Counted from the stretch's first letter, positions 26,711 to 38,745 are shown. The stretch is DNA of 64,000 nucleotides from Novosphingobium sp. (GCF_039595395.1 NZ_JBCNLP010000001.1:2666001-2730000); one strand, 5' to 3'. Notes: generated from the letters alone by a model not told the origin. Translations and numbers: made by a program.

Positions 26711-27877
26711 ATGACGAGCGAAGCGAATCTCTCAGGAGTAGCGGCTCTGGTGGTCGCAGCCGGGCAAGGCTTGCGCGCCGGACAGCCTGTGCCCAAGCAA
26801 TTCGCGCCATGGCGCGGCAAGCCGGTTCTGCGGCATTCGGTCGAGGCGCTGGCGGCAGCGGGCATCACCCCGATCATCGTGGCCATCCCCGAAGGCGCCG
26901 AAGAGATCGCCCGCGCCTGCGTGGCCGGGATCGACGGCGTGCGCTTTATCACCGGGGGCGAGACCCGCCAGCAATCGGTCCGTTTCGGGCTGGAAGCGAT
27001 GCAGGGCGATTGGCCCCGTCTGGTGCTGATCCATGATGCCGCCCGCCCGATCCTGCCCCGCGCGGTGATCGACAGGCTGGTCGAGGCGCTGGATCGCTTC
27101 CCCGGCGCCATCCCCGTGCTGCCCGTGGTGGACAGCCTGTGCCATGCGGAAAGCGATCCGCGCGGCGTAAAAATGGGCGCTCCGGCACGGCGTGAAGCCT
27201 TGCGCCGGGTGCAGACACCGCAGGCCTTTAACTATAATGACATTCTTGCGGCGCATCAGGCTTGGGCGGACACGCCCATCGCCGGCGACGATGCCCAGGT
27301 GGCGCAGGCCCATGGGCTCGACGTGGCGCTGGTCGATGGAGATGAGATCTTGCACAAACTGACCTATGCCAGCGATTTCGGGGACGGCGAGACACGTCCG
27401 CCCGTCCGCATGGGCACCGGCTATGACGTCCACCGGCTGGAGGATGGCGAGGAACTGTGGCTCTGCGGCGTGAAGATCGAGCATCATCAGGGGCTCTCGG
27501 GCCATAGCGATGCCGATGTGGCGATCCATGCGCTGGTCGATGCCCTGCTGGGCGCGGTGGCGCTGGGCGATATCGGCAAGCATTTCCCGCCCAGCGACAT
27601 GCAGTGGAAGGGCGCCTCCAGCGACCAGTTCCTCGCCCATGCGATGAAGCTGGTGCGCGAGGCTGGTTACCAGCTCGGCAATGTCGATGTGACGATCATC
27701 TGCGAGGCGCCCAAGATCGGCCCGCATCGCGATGCCATGCAGACGCGTCTGGCGCAGATCATGGAAGTGCCCGAGGCGCTGGTCAGCGTAAAGGCCACCA
27801 CCACCGAGAAGCTGGGCTTCACCGGGCGCGGCGAAGGCATCGCCTGTCAGGCCGCCGCCGTGGTGGTGCGCGCATGA
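26711..27877 (+). CDS. ispDF: Bifunctional IspD/IspF isoprenoid synthesis enzyme
   Basis: A 388-residue fusion of the MEP pathway. The N-terminal half (about 1-225) is 2-C-methyl-D-erythritol 4-phosphate cytidylyltransferase, with VVAAGQGLRAG, PKQFAPWRGKPVLRHSVEA and VLIHDAARPIL. The C-terminal half (about 230-388) is MEcPP synthase, with MGTGYDVHRLE, GLSGHSDADVAIHALVDALLGA and TTTEKLGFTGRGEG; its zinc/metal residues Asp-His are seen in YDVHR. The fusion is common in alphaproteobacteria. ATG at 26711. The stop overlaps the next gene by four bases. Confidence 0.96.
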   Translation: MTSEANLSGVAALVVAAGQGLRAGQPVPKQFAPWRGKPVLRHSVEALAAAGITPIIVAIPEGAEEIARACVAGIDGVRFITGGETRQQSVRFGLEAMQGDWPRLVLIHDAARPILPRAVIDRLVEALDRFPGAIPVLPVVDSLCHAESDPRGVKMGAPARREALRRVQTPQAFNYNDILAAHQAWADTPIAGDDAQVAQAHGLDVALVDGDEILHKLTYASDFGDGETRPPVRMGTGYDVHRLEDGEELWLCGVKIEHHQGLSGHSDADVAIHALVDALLGAVALGDIGKHFPPSDMQWKGASSDQFLAHAMKLVREAGYQLGNVDVTIICEAPKIGPHRDAMQTRLAQIMEVPEALVSVKATTTEKLGFTGRGEGIACQAAAVVVRA

Positions 27878-28440
27878 AGGCGCTGGCGACAGGGAGGCGG
27901 GTCAGCAAGCGCCCCTTCTGCGCCCTGTCCGCCGCGCTGCTGGTGCTGGTGCCGGGTCTGGCCCGCGCCGCTGAGCCGCCCTGCATCACCCCGCATGAGT
28001 TCAATGCGCTCTCCACCTACGCCCTGCCCAATGCGCTGAGCGCGACGGCGCAGCGCTGCTCGGCCAGCCTGCCGCCCGACGCTTTCCTCAAGACCGGCGG
28101 GCCCGCGATGATCGCGCGCTATGCCGCCGGCAAGCCCGAGGCATGGCCCGGTGCCCGCAACGTCTTTCTGAAACTGTCCTCGGGCCAGCAGGGCCCGGTT
28201 GGCGACATGCTTCGCGCCATGCCCGATCCCCAGCTTCAGCAGATGGCCGATGCCTTCATTCAGGGGCTGGTCGTCGAGAAAATTCCCGCCGAGCGTTGCA
28301 GCAGCCTCGACAACATGCTGCGCCTGCTCTCCCCGCTGCCCGCGCAAAGCACGGCAGACATCATCGGCCTTGCCATCGGTCTGGGTTCGCAGACCGGACA
28401 GGCAAGGATCGGAAAGATCCAGATCTGCAACAAACCATGA
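27874..28440 (+). CDS. Small secreted protein of unknown function
   Basis: A 188-residue exported protein with a signal peptide (LSAALLVLVPGLARAAE, cleavage near residue 33). The mature part is Ala/Leu/Pro-rich and carries four cysteines (in PPCITP, QRCSAS, ERCSSL and IQICNK), which could form two disulfides. Its ATG overlaps the ispDF stop (ATGA) and its stop overlaps the CinA-type gene (ATGA), so all three are translationally linked. I do not recognise the family. The coupling to an isoprenoid gene and a nucleotide-repair gene is probably organisational rather than functional. Confidence 0.75.
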   Translation: MKALATGRRVSKRPFCALSAALLVLVPGLARAAEPPCITPHEFNALSTYALPNALSATAQRCSASLPPDAFLKTGGPAMIARYAAGKPEAWPGARNVFLKLSSGQQGPVGDMLRAMPDPQLQQMADAFIQGLVVEKIPAERCSSLDNMLRLLSPLPAQSTADIIGLAIGLGSQTGQARIGKIQICNKP

Positions 28441-28979
28441 CAGACACCCTCCTTCCCGCCGACATCGTGGCGCTGGCCCAGCAGGTCATCGACGAAAACC
28501 GGGCCGCAGGCCGCAAGGTCGCGCTGGCCGAAAGCTGCACCGGCGGCCTGGTCTGCGCCGCCCTGACCGAGATCGCCGGATCATCGGCGGTGGTCGACAG
28601 CGGCTTCATCACCTATTCCAACGCTGCCAAGCACCGCCAGCTCGGCGTGCCGCATGACATCATCGACACCTTCGGCGCTGTCTCGGTGGCCTGCGCCTGG
28701 GCGATGGCTCAGGGCGCGCTCAAGCATTCGGACGCCGATGTGGCGGTGGCGATCAGTGGTATTGCCGGGCCCGATGGCGGCTCGCCGCAAAAGCCGGTCG
28801 GGCTGGTGGTCTTCGCCAAGGCCGAGCGCGGCGGCACCGATGTCGTGGCCGAAGAGCGCCACTTCACCCCCACCAGCCGCGCCAGCGTGCGCGCCGATGC
28901 CGCTCGCGTAGCGCTGGAACTGCTGCTGCCGCCCCGCACCGAGGACCCGGCCGAGCCCGCTGGGGATTACGCCATCTGA
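28437..28979 (+). CDS. CinA C-terminal-type nicotinamide-nucleotide amidohydrolase
   Basis: A 180-residue single-domain CinA protein (PncC type), hydrolysing nicotinamide mononucleotide to nicotinate mononucleotide and ammonia in NAD recycling. Family marks are LAESCTGGLVCAALTEIAGSS at about 29-49, the VDSGFITYSNAAKH block and the substrate-site segment AISGIAGPDGG near 103. The N-terminal MoCF-like domain of long CinA proteins is absent, as in the common short form. The ATG at 28437 overlaps the previous stop. A strong hairpin follows six bases after the stop. Confidence 0.92.
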   Translation: MTDTLLPADIVALAQQVIDENRAAGRKVALAESCTGGLVCAALTEIAGSSAVVDSGFITYSNAAKHRQLGVPHDIIDTFGAVSVACAWAMAQGALKHSDADVAVAISGIAGPDGGSPQKPVGLVVFAKAERGGTDVVAEERHFTPTSRASVRADAARVALELLLPPRTEDPAEPAGDYAI

Positions 28980-28985
28980 TATAAT

Positions 28986-29017
28986 GTCCGGAATGGCCGG
29001 TTGCGGCCATTCCGGAC
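28986..29017 (+). terminator. Hairpin between the CinA-type gene and a small membrane protein gene
   Basis: Perfect 13-base arms (GTCCGGAATGGCC at 28986-28998 and GGCCATTCCGGAC at 29005-29017) around GGTTGC. It sits seven bases after the CinA-type stop and before the stop of the convergent small gene, so it can serve both. No U-run on the plus side, so termination is probable rather than certain. Confidence 0.65.
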
Positions 29018-29040
29018 CAATCGTTCCGACGCGCTGAGGA

Positions 29041-29157
29041 TCAGCCGAAATTGCCAGCCTTGAGGCGATAGGCGGTGTAGATCAGAAACACGACCAGAAC
29101 GGTGCCGAAGATCGCGATCTGACGCAGGATGCGCTGCTTCTTTTCTTGCGGACTCAT
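29041..29157 (-). CDS. Small single-pass membrane protein (38 aa)
   Basis: A short reading frame coding a charged N-terminus (MSPQEKKQRILRQ) followed by one membrane helix (IAIFGTVLVVFLIYTAY) and a short polar tail. It is exactly what a real single-pass small protein looks like, and its ribosome-binding site (GGAGAG) lies about ten bases upstream of the ATG at 29157. The open frame extends to 29250 but without credible start context. Unknown function; positive-inside charge predicts the N-terminus in the cytoplasm. Between convergent hairpins, so probably its own transcript. Confidence 0.6.
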   Translation of the reverse strand: MSPQEKKQRILRQIAIFGTVLVVFLIYTAYRLKAGNFG

Positions 29158-29259
29158 GAGGGGATATCTCTCCGTTCTGCTGGGCGCTATCGCTTTGATG
29201 CAGCCGCTGCTTAGTCGTTCAGATCGTTGAAAATTGTTCTTTTCCGACAACTTTCACAA

Positions 29260-29294
29260 CAAAGCCGGCCGGGCTCTGGACCCAGCCAGCTTTG
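29260..29294 (-). terminator. Hairpin downstream of ratA
   Basis: On the minus strand the outer arms CAAAGC and GCTTTG and the inner GGC/GCC and GGG/CCC pairs build a 14-base stem whose two non-Watson-Crick positions are U-G wobbles only in the minus-strand RNA. This argues the RNA hairpin belongs to ratA. A short U-rich stretch follows (TTGTG). Moderate confidence. Confidence 0.5.
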
Positions 29295-29324
29295 CTTTAA
29301 CCCTGTGGACGGCGCAGGCCGGCG

Positions 29325-29765
29325 TCAGACAGCCGGAGCGCCGTAAAGATCGGCGGCGCGGGCCTCGAAGGCCTCGACCATCTTGCGGAAAGCGCGGTCG
29401 AAATACTGGCCCGCGATGCTTTCGAACAAGGCGTTGCGGAAGCTGAAGGTCACGTTGAAATCCAGCTCGCACCCGCCGTCGACGTCACGAAACTCCCAGC
29501 GGTTGTCGAGATCGCGCATCGGCCCATCCACATAGTGGACGGTGATGATGTTGGGACGCTCCTTCACCACCTTGCTGGTGAACTTCTCGCGCAGCATCTT
29601 GAAGCCGACCAGCATGTCCGCGATCATCTCATTCCCGTCGTCGCTGCGCACGCGGGTGGCGACCACCCAGGGCAGGAATTCGCCATAGCGCGCGACATCG
29701 GCGACCAGATCGAACATCTGCTGGGCGCTGTAAGGCATGCGCCGCACTTCATGAATGCCCGGCAT
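29325..29765 (-). CDS. ratA: RatA/Coq10-type START-domain protein
   Basis: A 146-residue protein of the polyketide-cyclase/START superfamily, RatA or Coq10 branch. It has YSAQQMFDLVADVARYGEFLPWV near the N-terminus, VGFKMLREKFTSKV near 64 and WEFRDVDGGCELDFNVTF near 98. Members either bind ubiquinone (Coq10) or, as in E. coli RatA, interfere with 50S-30S association. The ATG at 29765 (MPGIHEV) is one base after the lipA stop, so it is co-translated with lipA, a pairing very common in alphaproteobacteria. A ubiquinone or lipoate-related role fits the context better than a toxin. Confidence 0.9.
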   Translation of the reverse strand: MPGIHEVRRMPYSAQQMFDLVADVARYGEFLPWVVATRVRSDDGNEMIADMLVGFKMLREKFTSKVVKERPNIITVHYVDGPMRDLDNRWEFRDVDGGCELDFNVTFSFRNALFESIAGQYFDRAFRKMVEAFEARAADLYGAPAV

Positions 29766-29766
29766 G

Positions 29767-30741
29767 TTACTTGGTGCCCGCCAGCACGGCCTGAGCCGCC
29801 TTCTTGGCCAGTTGAGCCTCACGCGCGGCGCGCATCTGGGCGAAATCCTCACCCGCATGATACGACGAGCGGGTCAGCGGGCTGGCCGCCACCTGCAGGA
29901 AGCCCTTCGCACGGGCAATCGCGCCATAGGCGGCGAAAGCCTTCGGGGTGACGAATTCCTTCACCTCGGCATGCTTGGGCGTGGGGCGCAGATACTGGCC
30001 CATGGTCAGGAAATCGATGCCAGCGCTGCGCATGTCGTCCATCACCTGATGGACCTCCAGACGCTCCTCACCCAGACCCAGCATCACGCCGCTCTTGGTG
30101 AAGATCAGCGGATTGTGGCGCTTCACCTCTTCCAGCAGGCGCAGCGAGGCGTAGTAGCGCGCGCCGGGGCGGATGGTGGGATAGAGGCGGGGCACCGTCT
30201 CCAGATTGTGGTTGTAGACGTCCGGACCGGCCTCGACGATGGCTTCCACCGCGCGATGCATCTTGTTGCGGAAGTCCGGCGTCAGGATCTCGATGGTGGT
30301 GTTGGGCGTGTTCTTGCGCAGCTCGTTGATGACCTTCACGAACTGGCTGGCGCCGCCGTCGGGCAGATCGTCACGATCGACCGAGGTGATGACGATATGC
30401 TCCAGCCCCAGCTTGGCGGCGGCCTCGGCGACATGCGCGGGCTCGAGCGGATCGACCTTGCGCGGCATGCCGGTCTTCACATTGCAGAAGGCGCAGGCGC
30501 GGGTGCAGACATCGCCCAGGATCATCACCGTGGCGTGCTTCTTGGTCCAGCATTCGCCGATGTTCGGGCAGGCTGCCTCTTCGCACACCGTGTTCAGGCT
30601 CAGCTCGCGCATCAGGTCGCGGGTCTTGCCATATTCCTTGCTGACCGGAGCCTTCACGCGGATCCAGTCGGGCTTGCGCTGGATGGCGGGGCGGTCAGAT
30701 GTCTGGTCGGCGGGCTGAGGCGCGGTGGAAAGGTCGTTCAT
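29767..30741 (-). CDS. lipA: Lipoyl synthase LipA
   Basis: A 324-residue radical-SAM enzyme that inserts two sulfur atoms into octanoyl-lipoyl domains of dehydrogenase complexes. It has the auxiliary cluster motif CEEAACPNIGECW near 53-65, the radical-SAM CTRACAFC near 79-86, and DRDDLPDGGASQF near 123. Length is standard. I used the ATG at 30741 (MNDLSTAP); the open frame extends upstream into the divergent promoter region. It supplies lipoate to pyruvate dehydrogenase, whose E1 beta (39.5 kb) carries a lipoyl domain of its own. Confidence 0.97.
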   Translation of the reverse strand: MNDLSTAPQPADQTSDRPAIQRKPDWIRVKAPVSKEYGKTRDLMRELSLNTVCEEAACPNIGECWTKKHATVMILGDVCTRACAFCNVKTGMPRKVDPLEPAHVAEAAAKLGLEHIVITSVDRDDLPDGGASQFVKVINELRKNTPNTTIEILTPDFRNKMHRAVEAIVEAGPDVYNHNLETVPRLYPTIRPGARYYASLRLLEEVKRHNPLIFTKSGVMLGLGEERLEVHQVMDDMRSAGIDFLTMGQYLRPTPKHAEVKEFVTPKAFAAYGAIARAKGFLQVAASPLTRSSYHAGEDFAQMRAAREAQLAKKAAQAVLAGTK

Positions 30742-30884
30742 GTGTGCCAGATAGGCGCATGACCGCCGCCTTGCCAGTGGAAAAGCGTCGTAAGACTTGC
30801 GCGCAATGCATGTCTGCTTGCACCAAGGGGCATGAATGACGCCGCCTCTTGCGCGGCGACGCCTTCGAGGCATAAAAAGCGCGC
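30742..30884. promoter_or_regulatory. Divergent region between lipA and carbonic anhydrase
   Basis: A 143-base spacer between divergent lipA and the carbonic-anhydrase gene; it must hold both promoters. I see no convincing operator. The purine-rich run before the carbonic-anhydrase ATG (AAAAAGCGCGC) is a weak ribosome-binding site. Confidence 0.4.
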
Positions 30885-31538
30885 ATGAGCACGGATGCCA
30901 AGCCCCCCCTCGACCGCCTTCTGGCAGGATACCGCCGCTTTCGCGAATCGGGCTGGACGCCCCACCGCGACCGTTGGCAGCAACTTGGCGAGGGCCAGCA
31001 GCCCGAAGTCATGGTCATCGCCTGTTCCGACAGCCGCGTGGACCCCTCGCAGATCTTCGACGTCGATCCCGGCGAGATTTTCGTGGTGCGCAATGTCGCC
31101 GCCATGGTGCCCCCCTTCGAAACCACGCCCGGCCATCACGGCGTCTCCGCCGCCCTCGAATTCGCGGTGCAGGTGCTGAAGGTGAAAGAGGTGCTGGTGC
31201 TGGGCCACGGCCTGTGCGGCGGCTGCAAGGCGGCGCTGACCCAGGAACTGCATGGCGCCGAGCCCGGCAAGGGCGGCTTTATCGCCAACTGGATCGCCAT
31301 GCTGGATGAAGCGCGCGAGCCGGTGGTCGCCCAATACGGCACCAAGGGCCGCGAGGCCGAGCGCGCAATGGAACTGGCCGGGGTGAAGGTCAGCCTCAGC
31401 AACCTGCGCAGCTTCCCCTGCGTGCAGGCCAAGGAAGCCAGCGGCGAACTGACGCTGCGTGGTGCGTTCTTCGCCATTTCGGATGGCGTTTTGCATGTGC
31501 TGGATGAAGAGACGGGCGAGTTTTCTCCGGCGAGTTAA
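30885..31538 (+). CDS. Beta-class carbonic anhydrase
   Basis: A 217-residue zinc enzyme that hydrates CO2 to bicarbonate. Zinc ligands are Cys47 (CSDSR, with Asp49 and Arg51 as the catalytic dyad), His108 and Cys111 (LGHGLCGG). Other marks are GEIFVVRNVAAMVP near 63 and GVSAALEFAVQVLKVKEVLVLGH near 86. Length normal. ATG at 30885. The stop is followed 15 bases later by palindromic element copy 2. It probably supplies bicarbonate for carboxylases. Confidence 0.95.
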   Translation: MSTDAKPPLDRLLAGYRRFRESGWTPHRDRWQQLGEGQQPEVMVIACSDSRVDPSQIFDVDPGEIFVVRNVAAMVPPFETTPGHHGVSAALEFAVQVLKVKEVLVLGHGLCGGCKAALTQELHGAEPGKGGFIANWIAMLDEAREPVVAQYGTKGREAERAMELAGVKVSLSNLRSFPCVQAKEASGELTLRGAFFAISDGVLHVLDEETGEFSPAS

Positions 31539-31553
31539 GGACAAAAAGGGAAT

Positions 31554-31781
31554 GCGAGGGCCATCGCCCTCGCGCTCCCGTTAATGTCTACGTTGCGCAT
31601 AGGGTTCGGCGTTGTGCCCAGCTTGCCGCGCCGCAGGCTTTCAAACGAGAAAAGGCGCCGAGGCATGAACTGCCTGCGGCGCCTTTTTCGTGCGCTGGTG
31701 GAGAGTTCACGCGCACCGAAGCGGCGCCACTGTACTCTCGCCGGGAGACGTTATGGGAGCGCGAGGGGGTAACCCCCTCGC
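31554..31781. repeat. Bipartite palindromic intergenic element, copy 2 (full, B end left)
   Basis: Full-length copy between convergent genes (carbonic anhydrase and a secreted protein). Left hairpin 31554-31573 has arms GCGAGGGC and GCCCTCGC; right hairpin 31761-31781 has arms GCGAGGGGGT and ACCCCCTCGC. The left subterminal segment is type B (ATGTCTACGTTGCGC), the right one type A (inverse of ACGTCTCCCGGCG). The inner inverted repeat is GCGCCGCAGGC (31628-31638) and GCCTGCGGCGC (31672-31682), the latter followed by CTTTTTC, which could act as a plus-strand terminator. The right end is 16 bases from the neighbouring stop codon. Orientation is opposite to copy 1. Confidence 0.85.
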
Positions 31782-31797
31782 ACTTTCCCCTTCAATC

Positions 31798-33090
31798 TTA
31801 CTTCCCGCCAGCCTTGTTGGCCACCTGCACCAGCCACAGCTGAGCGATACCCTGACGCGGCCCTTCGACAGCCGAGAAGGCAGCCTTGGCACCGGCATAG
31901 TCGCCAGCGTCATACAGGGCGATGCCCAGACGGGTGTTGAGCAGCGCCTTGTCGGCATCCGGGCGCGCCAGAGCCAGCTTGTAGATCTCGGCAGCCTTGG
32001 CGGCCTGACCGAAGCCCAGATAGGCGTCGCCCGTACCGGCGATCAGCGTGGTCTTGGCATTGGCGCCGCGCGCGCTCTTTTCGAGATCGGGCAGAGCAGC
32101 GCGGTCCGAAGCCATACGGCCCGAAGCGATACGCACCGCGTCAGCCACGAAAGGCGTCGCCGCCTTCAGCTTGCCGGCGGCAATGCCCTTGTCGGCAGCG
32201 GCCTTGACCTCGGCGGGGTTGCGGATCGGGTCGGCCGCCTCGATGTAATCGAGGTAGTCACGCTCGTTCAGCAGCGCGTCGAGGCGCGACTGCAGGCGCA
32301 GCACATCCAGCGTCTCGGGCAGGCCATACTTGTGCGTGTCGCGGATCACGGCCGCGGCAAGCTGCCAGTTGGCGGGGGTGCCATAGTCCTGCGCCAGACC
32401 GGTGGCGAAGAACGTGCCGTAATCGGCGTTCATCGAATCCTCGGAACCGCCCAGACCGCGGCGATACCAGGCTTCGTCCACCTTCACGCCGCTGGCGCGG
32501 GCATGCTCGATCACGGTCTTCAGGGCAGCCAGACCCTCGGGGATCTTCTTTTCCTGGAAATAGGTGTCGGCGGCCAGAATCTCGAGCTGCACGTCCTTGT
32601 AACCGGCGGCCTGAGCGGCGGCGACGCGGGCGCGCACATCGGCGAAGTCCTTGGCGTCATAGGCGAACTGCGCGGCATAGACGTTCAGCTTGCCGACCAT
32701 GTCAGCCGGGGCCTTGCCGCTGTCCAGCTCGAGCAGGATGCCCTTGCGCTGCAGGGCGGTGTCCTTGGCGGCCAGACCGATGGCCACGACCAGACCGCCG
32801 GCGCCGAACTTGTCGTCAGGCGACTTGGCGGCGGCGATCAGCGGATCGACCTGCTTGACCAGATCGGGCACCGAGGCGGGATTGTCCTTGGCCTTGGTGA
32901 CGGCGGTCTGCAGCGGGCTGGCCACGGCCAGGAAGCCGGGGGTGTACTGCGCGGCGCCGCTGGCGGCCTTCTCCTTCGCGAAGGCAGGCGCGGCCAGGCC
33001 GAGCGAGGACACCACGCCCAGCGACAGAGCGGCGGCCATGGCGACACGCGCGAGGAGCGGTCCACGCTGGCGCGAGCTGGTCCGGTTCAT
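31798..33090 (-). CDS. Secreted helical-repeat protein of unknown function
   Basis: A 430-residue exported protein. The signal peptide runs over about residues 13-38 (VAMAAALSLGVVSSLGLAAPAFA). The mature part is built of short helices with TPR-like periodicity, for example AAEIYKLALARPDADKALLNTRLGIALYDAGDYAGAKAAFSAV near the C-terminus, which is a recognisable TPR pair. It is rich in Ala and Lys and lacks cysteines. Homologues are common as hypothetical proteins in Sphingomonadales (recollection). Position just before gyrA on the opposite strand gives no functional clue. Confidence 0.8.
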   Translation of the reverse strand: MNRTSSRQRGPLLARVAMAAALSLGVVSSLGLAAPAFAKEKAASGAAQYTPGFLAVASPLQTAVTKAKDNPASVPDLVKQVDPLIAAAKSPDDKFGAGGLVVAIGLAAKDTALQRKGILLELDSGKAPADMVGKLNVYAAQFAYDAKDFADVRARVAAAQAAGYKDVQLEILAADTYFQEKKIPEGLAALKTVIEHARASGVKVDEAWYRRGLGGSEDSMNADYGTFFATGLAQDYGTPANWQLAAAVIRDTHKYGLPETLDVLRLQSRLDALLNERDYLDYIEAADPIRNPAEVKAAADKGIAAGKLKAATPFVADAVRIASGRMASDRAALPDLEKSARGANAKTTLIAGTGDAYLGFGQAAKAAEIYKLALARPDADKALLNTRLGIALYDAGDYAGAKAAFSAVEGPRQGIAQLWLVQVANKAGGK

Positions 33091-33439
33091 GCATTCAACT
33101 CCTGTTATGCCCCCGGCCCCGCACCTTGCGCGGCAGGGAAAAATCCTTGGTGCAAAATCCGCAAAGACCTTGCGTGTTCCGTTTTAGTGCAAGGGATTCG
33201 CCAGATTGGCAACCGTGGAATATATGGGGCGACGCGACTGAACCGCATTTGAACCCGCCCCGCCGCACATGCCCATCGCCCCGCCGCATGCTTGGAGCAT
33301 ATGAGCCCATGCAGATCATGGGCTTGTGGAAAAACGCCCGCCAATTCAGGGCATCATGACCACAGTGCTGGCCTTGGCGCCCAACCTGCCCTAGAGCGGT
33401 CTATCGACCGTCCTGATCAACAGAGCGAAAACAAACCGC
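33091..33439. other. Intergenic region upstream of gyrA
   Basis: A 349-base spacer between the divergent secreted-protein gene and gyrA. It holds one clear small hairpin at 33304-33324 (arms AGCCCATG and CATGGGCT, loop CAGAT). Both promoters must be here. I found no repeat, no convincing gene and no recognisable operator. Confidence 0.5.
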
Positions 33440-36174
<2,735 letters not shown>

Positions 36175-36178
<4 letters not shown>

Positions 36179-36528
36179 GCACCCTGCCCGGCATCGCCTG
36201 GAAGATCCTGACCGGTCCCCAATGGGCGGAGCTGTCCGAAAAGGGCAGTTTCGCCGGGGCGCCGGTCGATCTGGCCGATGGCTATATCCATCTTTCGGCG
36301 CAGGATCAGGTGGCGGGCACGCTGGCCAAATGGTTCGCCGGGCAGGATGATCTCTACCTCGCCGCCGTCGATCTGACGGCGCTGGGCGACACGGTGAAGT
36401 GGGAAGAGGCGCGCGGCGGCGCCCTTTTCCCGCATATCTACGGCCCGCTACCGCTCTCCGCCGTGGTGGCGCATGGGGCCCTGCAACGGACCGCTGAAGG
36501 CGAACCAATCCTGCCAAACTTGCCCTGA
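36175..36528 (+). CDS. DUF952 family protein
   Basis: A 117-residue protein of the DUF952 family, small soluble proteins of unknown activity. The family hallmark is DLADGYIHLSAQDQVAGTLAKWF at about 32-54, followed by LYLAAVDLTALG and ALFPHIYGPLPLSAV near 83-97. A GTG start at 36175 overlaps the gyrA stop (GTGA), so it is co-translated with gyrA. The pairing gyrA-DUF952-trmFO suggests a simple operon. Confidence 0.85.
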
Positions 36529-36554
36529 GCCTCGGCTTGGGGCAAAGGCGCCCC

Positions 36555-37913
<1,359 letters not shown>

Positions 37914-37923
37914 AAAGGGAAAT

Positions 37924-38110
37924 GCGAGGGGGTTACCCCCTCGCGCTCCCATGACTGTCTGCGTTGCGCTTCGGGTTCAGCCATAGAACAACGTCGCAGC
38001 GCCGCAGGCTTTCATTCCCTACGGGGCAGAGAGGTTATGCGCCAGGATCGGGCGCCCCCTGCCCTTGCGTCGGGAGACGTAACGGGAGTTTGAGGGCCTA
38101 AGGCCCTCAA
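37924..38110. repeat. Bipartite palindromic intergenic element, copy 3 (half core lost)
   Basis: Third copy, shorter at 187 bases, between convergent trmFO and the EF-hand gene. Left hairpin 37924-37944 has arms GCGAGGGGGT and ACCCCCTCGC, followed by type B (GTCTGCGTTGCGC). The right hairpin 38090-38110 has changed to TTGAGGGCCT and AGGCCCTCAA, with both arms altered together, so pairing is kept. Its inner neighbour is type A (inverse of ACGTCTCCCGACG). Only the left half of the inner inverted repeat is present (GCGCCGCAGGC, 37999-38009). Same orientation as copy 2. Confidence 0.82.
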
Positions 38111-38119
38111 GTTTCTCTC

Positions 38120-38650
38120 CTAATCTTCTTCCTCCGCCGAAGGCGCAGTGCTGCACGAACACTGCATCGCCTTGGCCGCCGCCCGCTGCGCCTTCGCCGC
38201 CTCCTGCGCCGCGTAAAAAGCGTTCAGCTCATCGCGCGAAATGATCCCATCACCATCGCGATCCACTGCCTTGAACCGCTCGGAGGTCTTCACCGCCCAT
38301 TCCTCGAAAGTCAGCAGATTGTCGTGGTTGGTGTCCAGCTTCTGGAAGGCCTTCACGCGGGTGGAGAGCATCTCGACGCGGGTGATCTTGCCATCGCGGT
38401 TGCGGTCGAAGCGGTTGAAGCGCCGTTCCTCGAGCGATTGCTTGGGACGCTTCTTGGTTTTGAGATCAGGCAGCCCCGGCCCGCGGCCATGCGAATCGGC
38501 ACTGGGCAATTCCAGAGGCGCCTCGGCATGGCTTCCGGATAGATCGGGCGGCGGAGCGCCGCGCTCGACCTCCGCGCGGCCCTGCCACCAGAAAAAGCCC
38601 GCGCCCGCCAGCAACAGCGCAGACACCGCCCCCAAAGCGATCCGGTTCAT
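38120..38650 (-). CDS. Membrane-anchored EF-hand calcium-binding protein
   Basis: A 176-residue protein with an N-terminal hydrophobic anchor (LGAVSALLLAGAGFFWW, about 6-22), then a Pro/Gly-rich linker and three EF-hand loops: DRNRDGKITRVE near 83, DTNHDNLLTFEE near 107 and DRDGDGIISRDE near 129. These show the canonical 1,3,5,12 acidic and polar positions, so it should bind calcium. The C-terminus ends in CSCSTAP and acidic residues. Either an exported lipidless anchor protein or periplasmic. No partner is visible; possibly a calcium sensor or buffer in the envelope. Confidence 0.85.
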   Translation of the reverse strand: MNRIALGAVSALLLAGAGFFWWQGRAEVERGAPPPDLSGSHAEAPLELPSADSHGRGPGLPDLKTKKRPKQSLEERRFNRFDRNRDGKITRVEMLSTRVKAFQKLDTNHDNLLTFEEWAVKTSERFKAVDRDGDGIISRDELNAFYAAQEAAKAQRAAAKAMQCSCSTAPSAEEED

Positions 38651-38680
38651 CCCAGCCCCTCTTCAACCAGAGAGGGCAGA

Positions 38681-38733
38681 CTAGAGCATCATGCGAAAAA
38701 GTGGGAACCGGTTTTTCGCATCAACGATGCGAC
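38681..38733. repeat. Short alphaproteobacterial-type extragenic palindrome, copy 2
   Basis: Inverse-orientation partner of the repeat at 17088-17141. It shares the CTAGAGCATC end, the AAAAAGTGGGAACCGG centre and the GATGCGAC end with a few mismatches. It lies between the EF-hand start and the end of the squalene-synthase-like gene, so it is upstream of the first and downstream of the second. Confidence 0.75.
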
Positions 38734-38745
38734 AGCAAAAACGCC

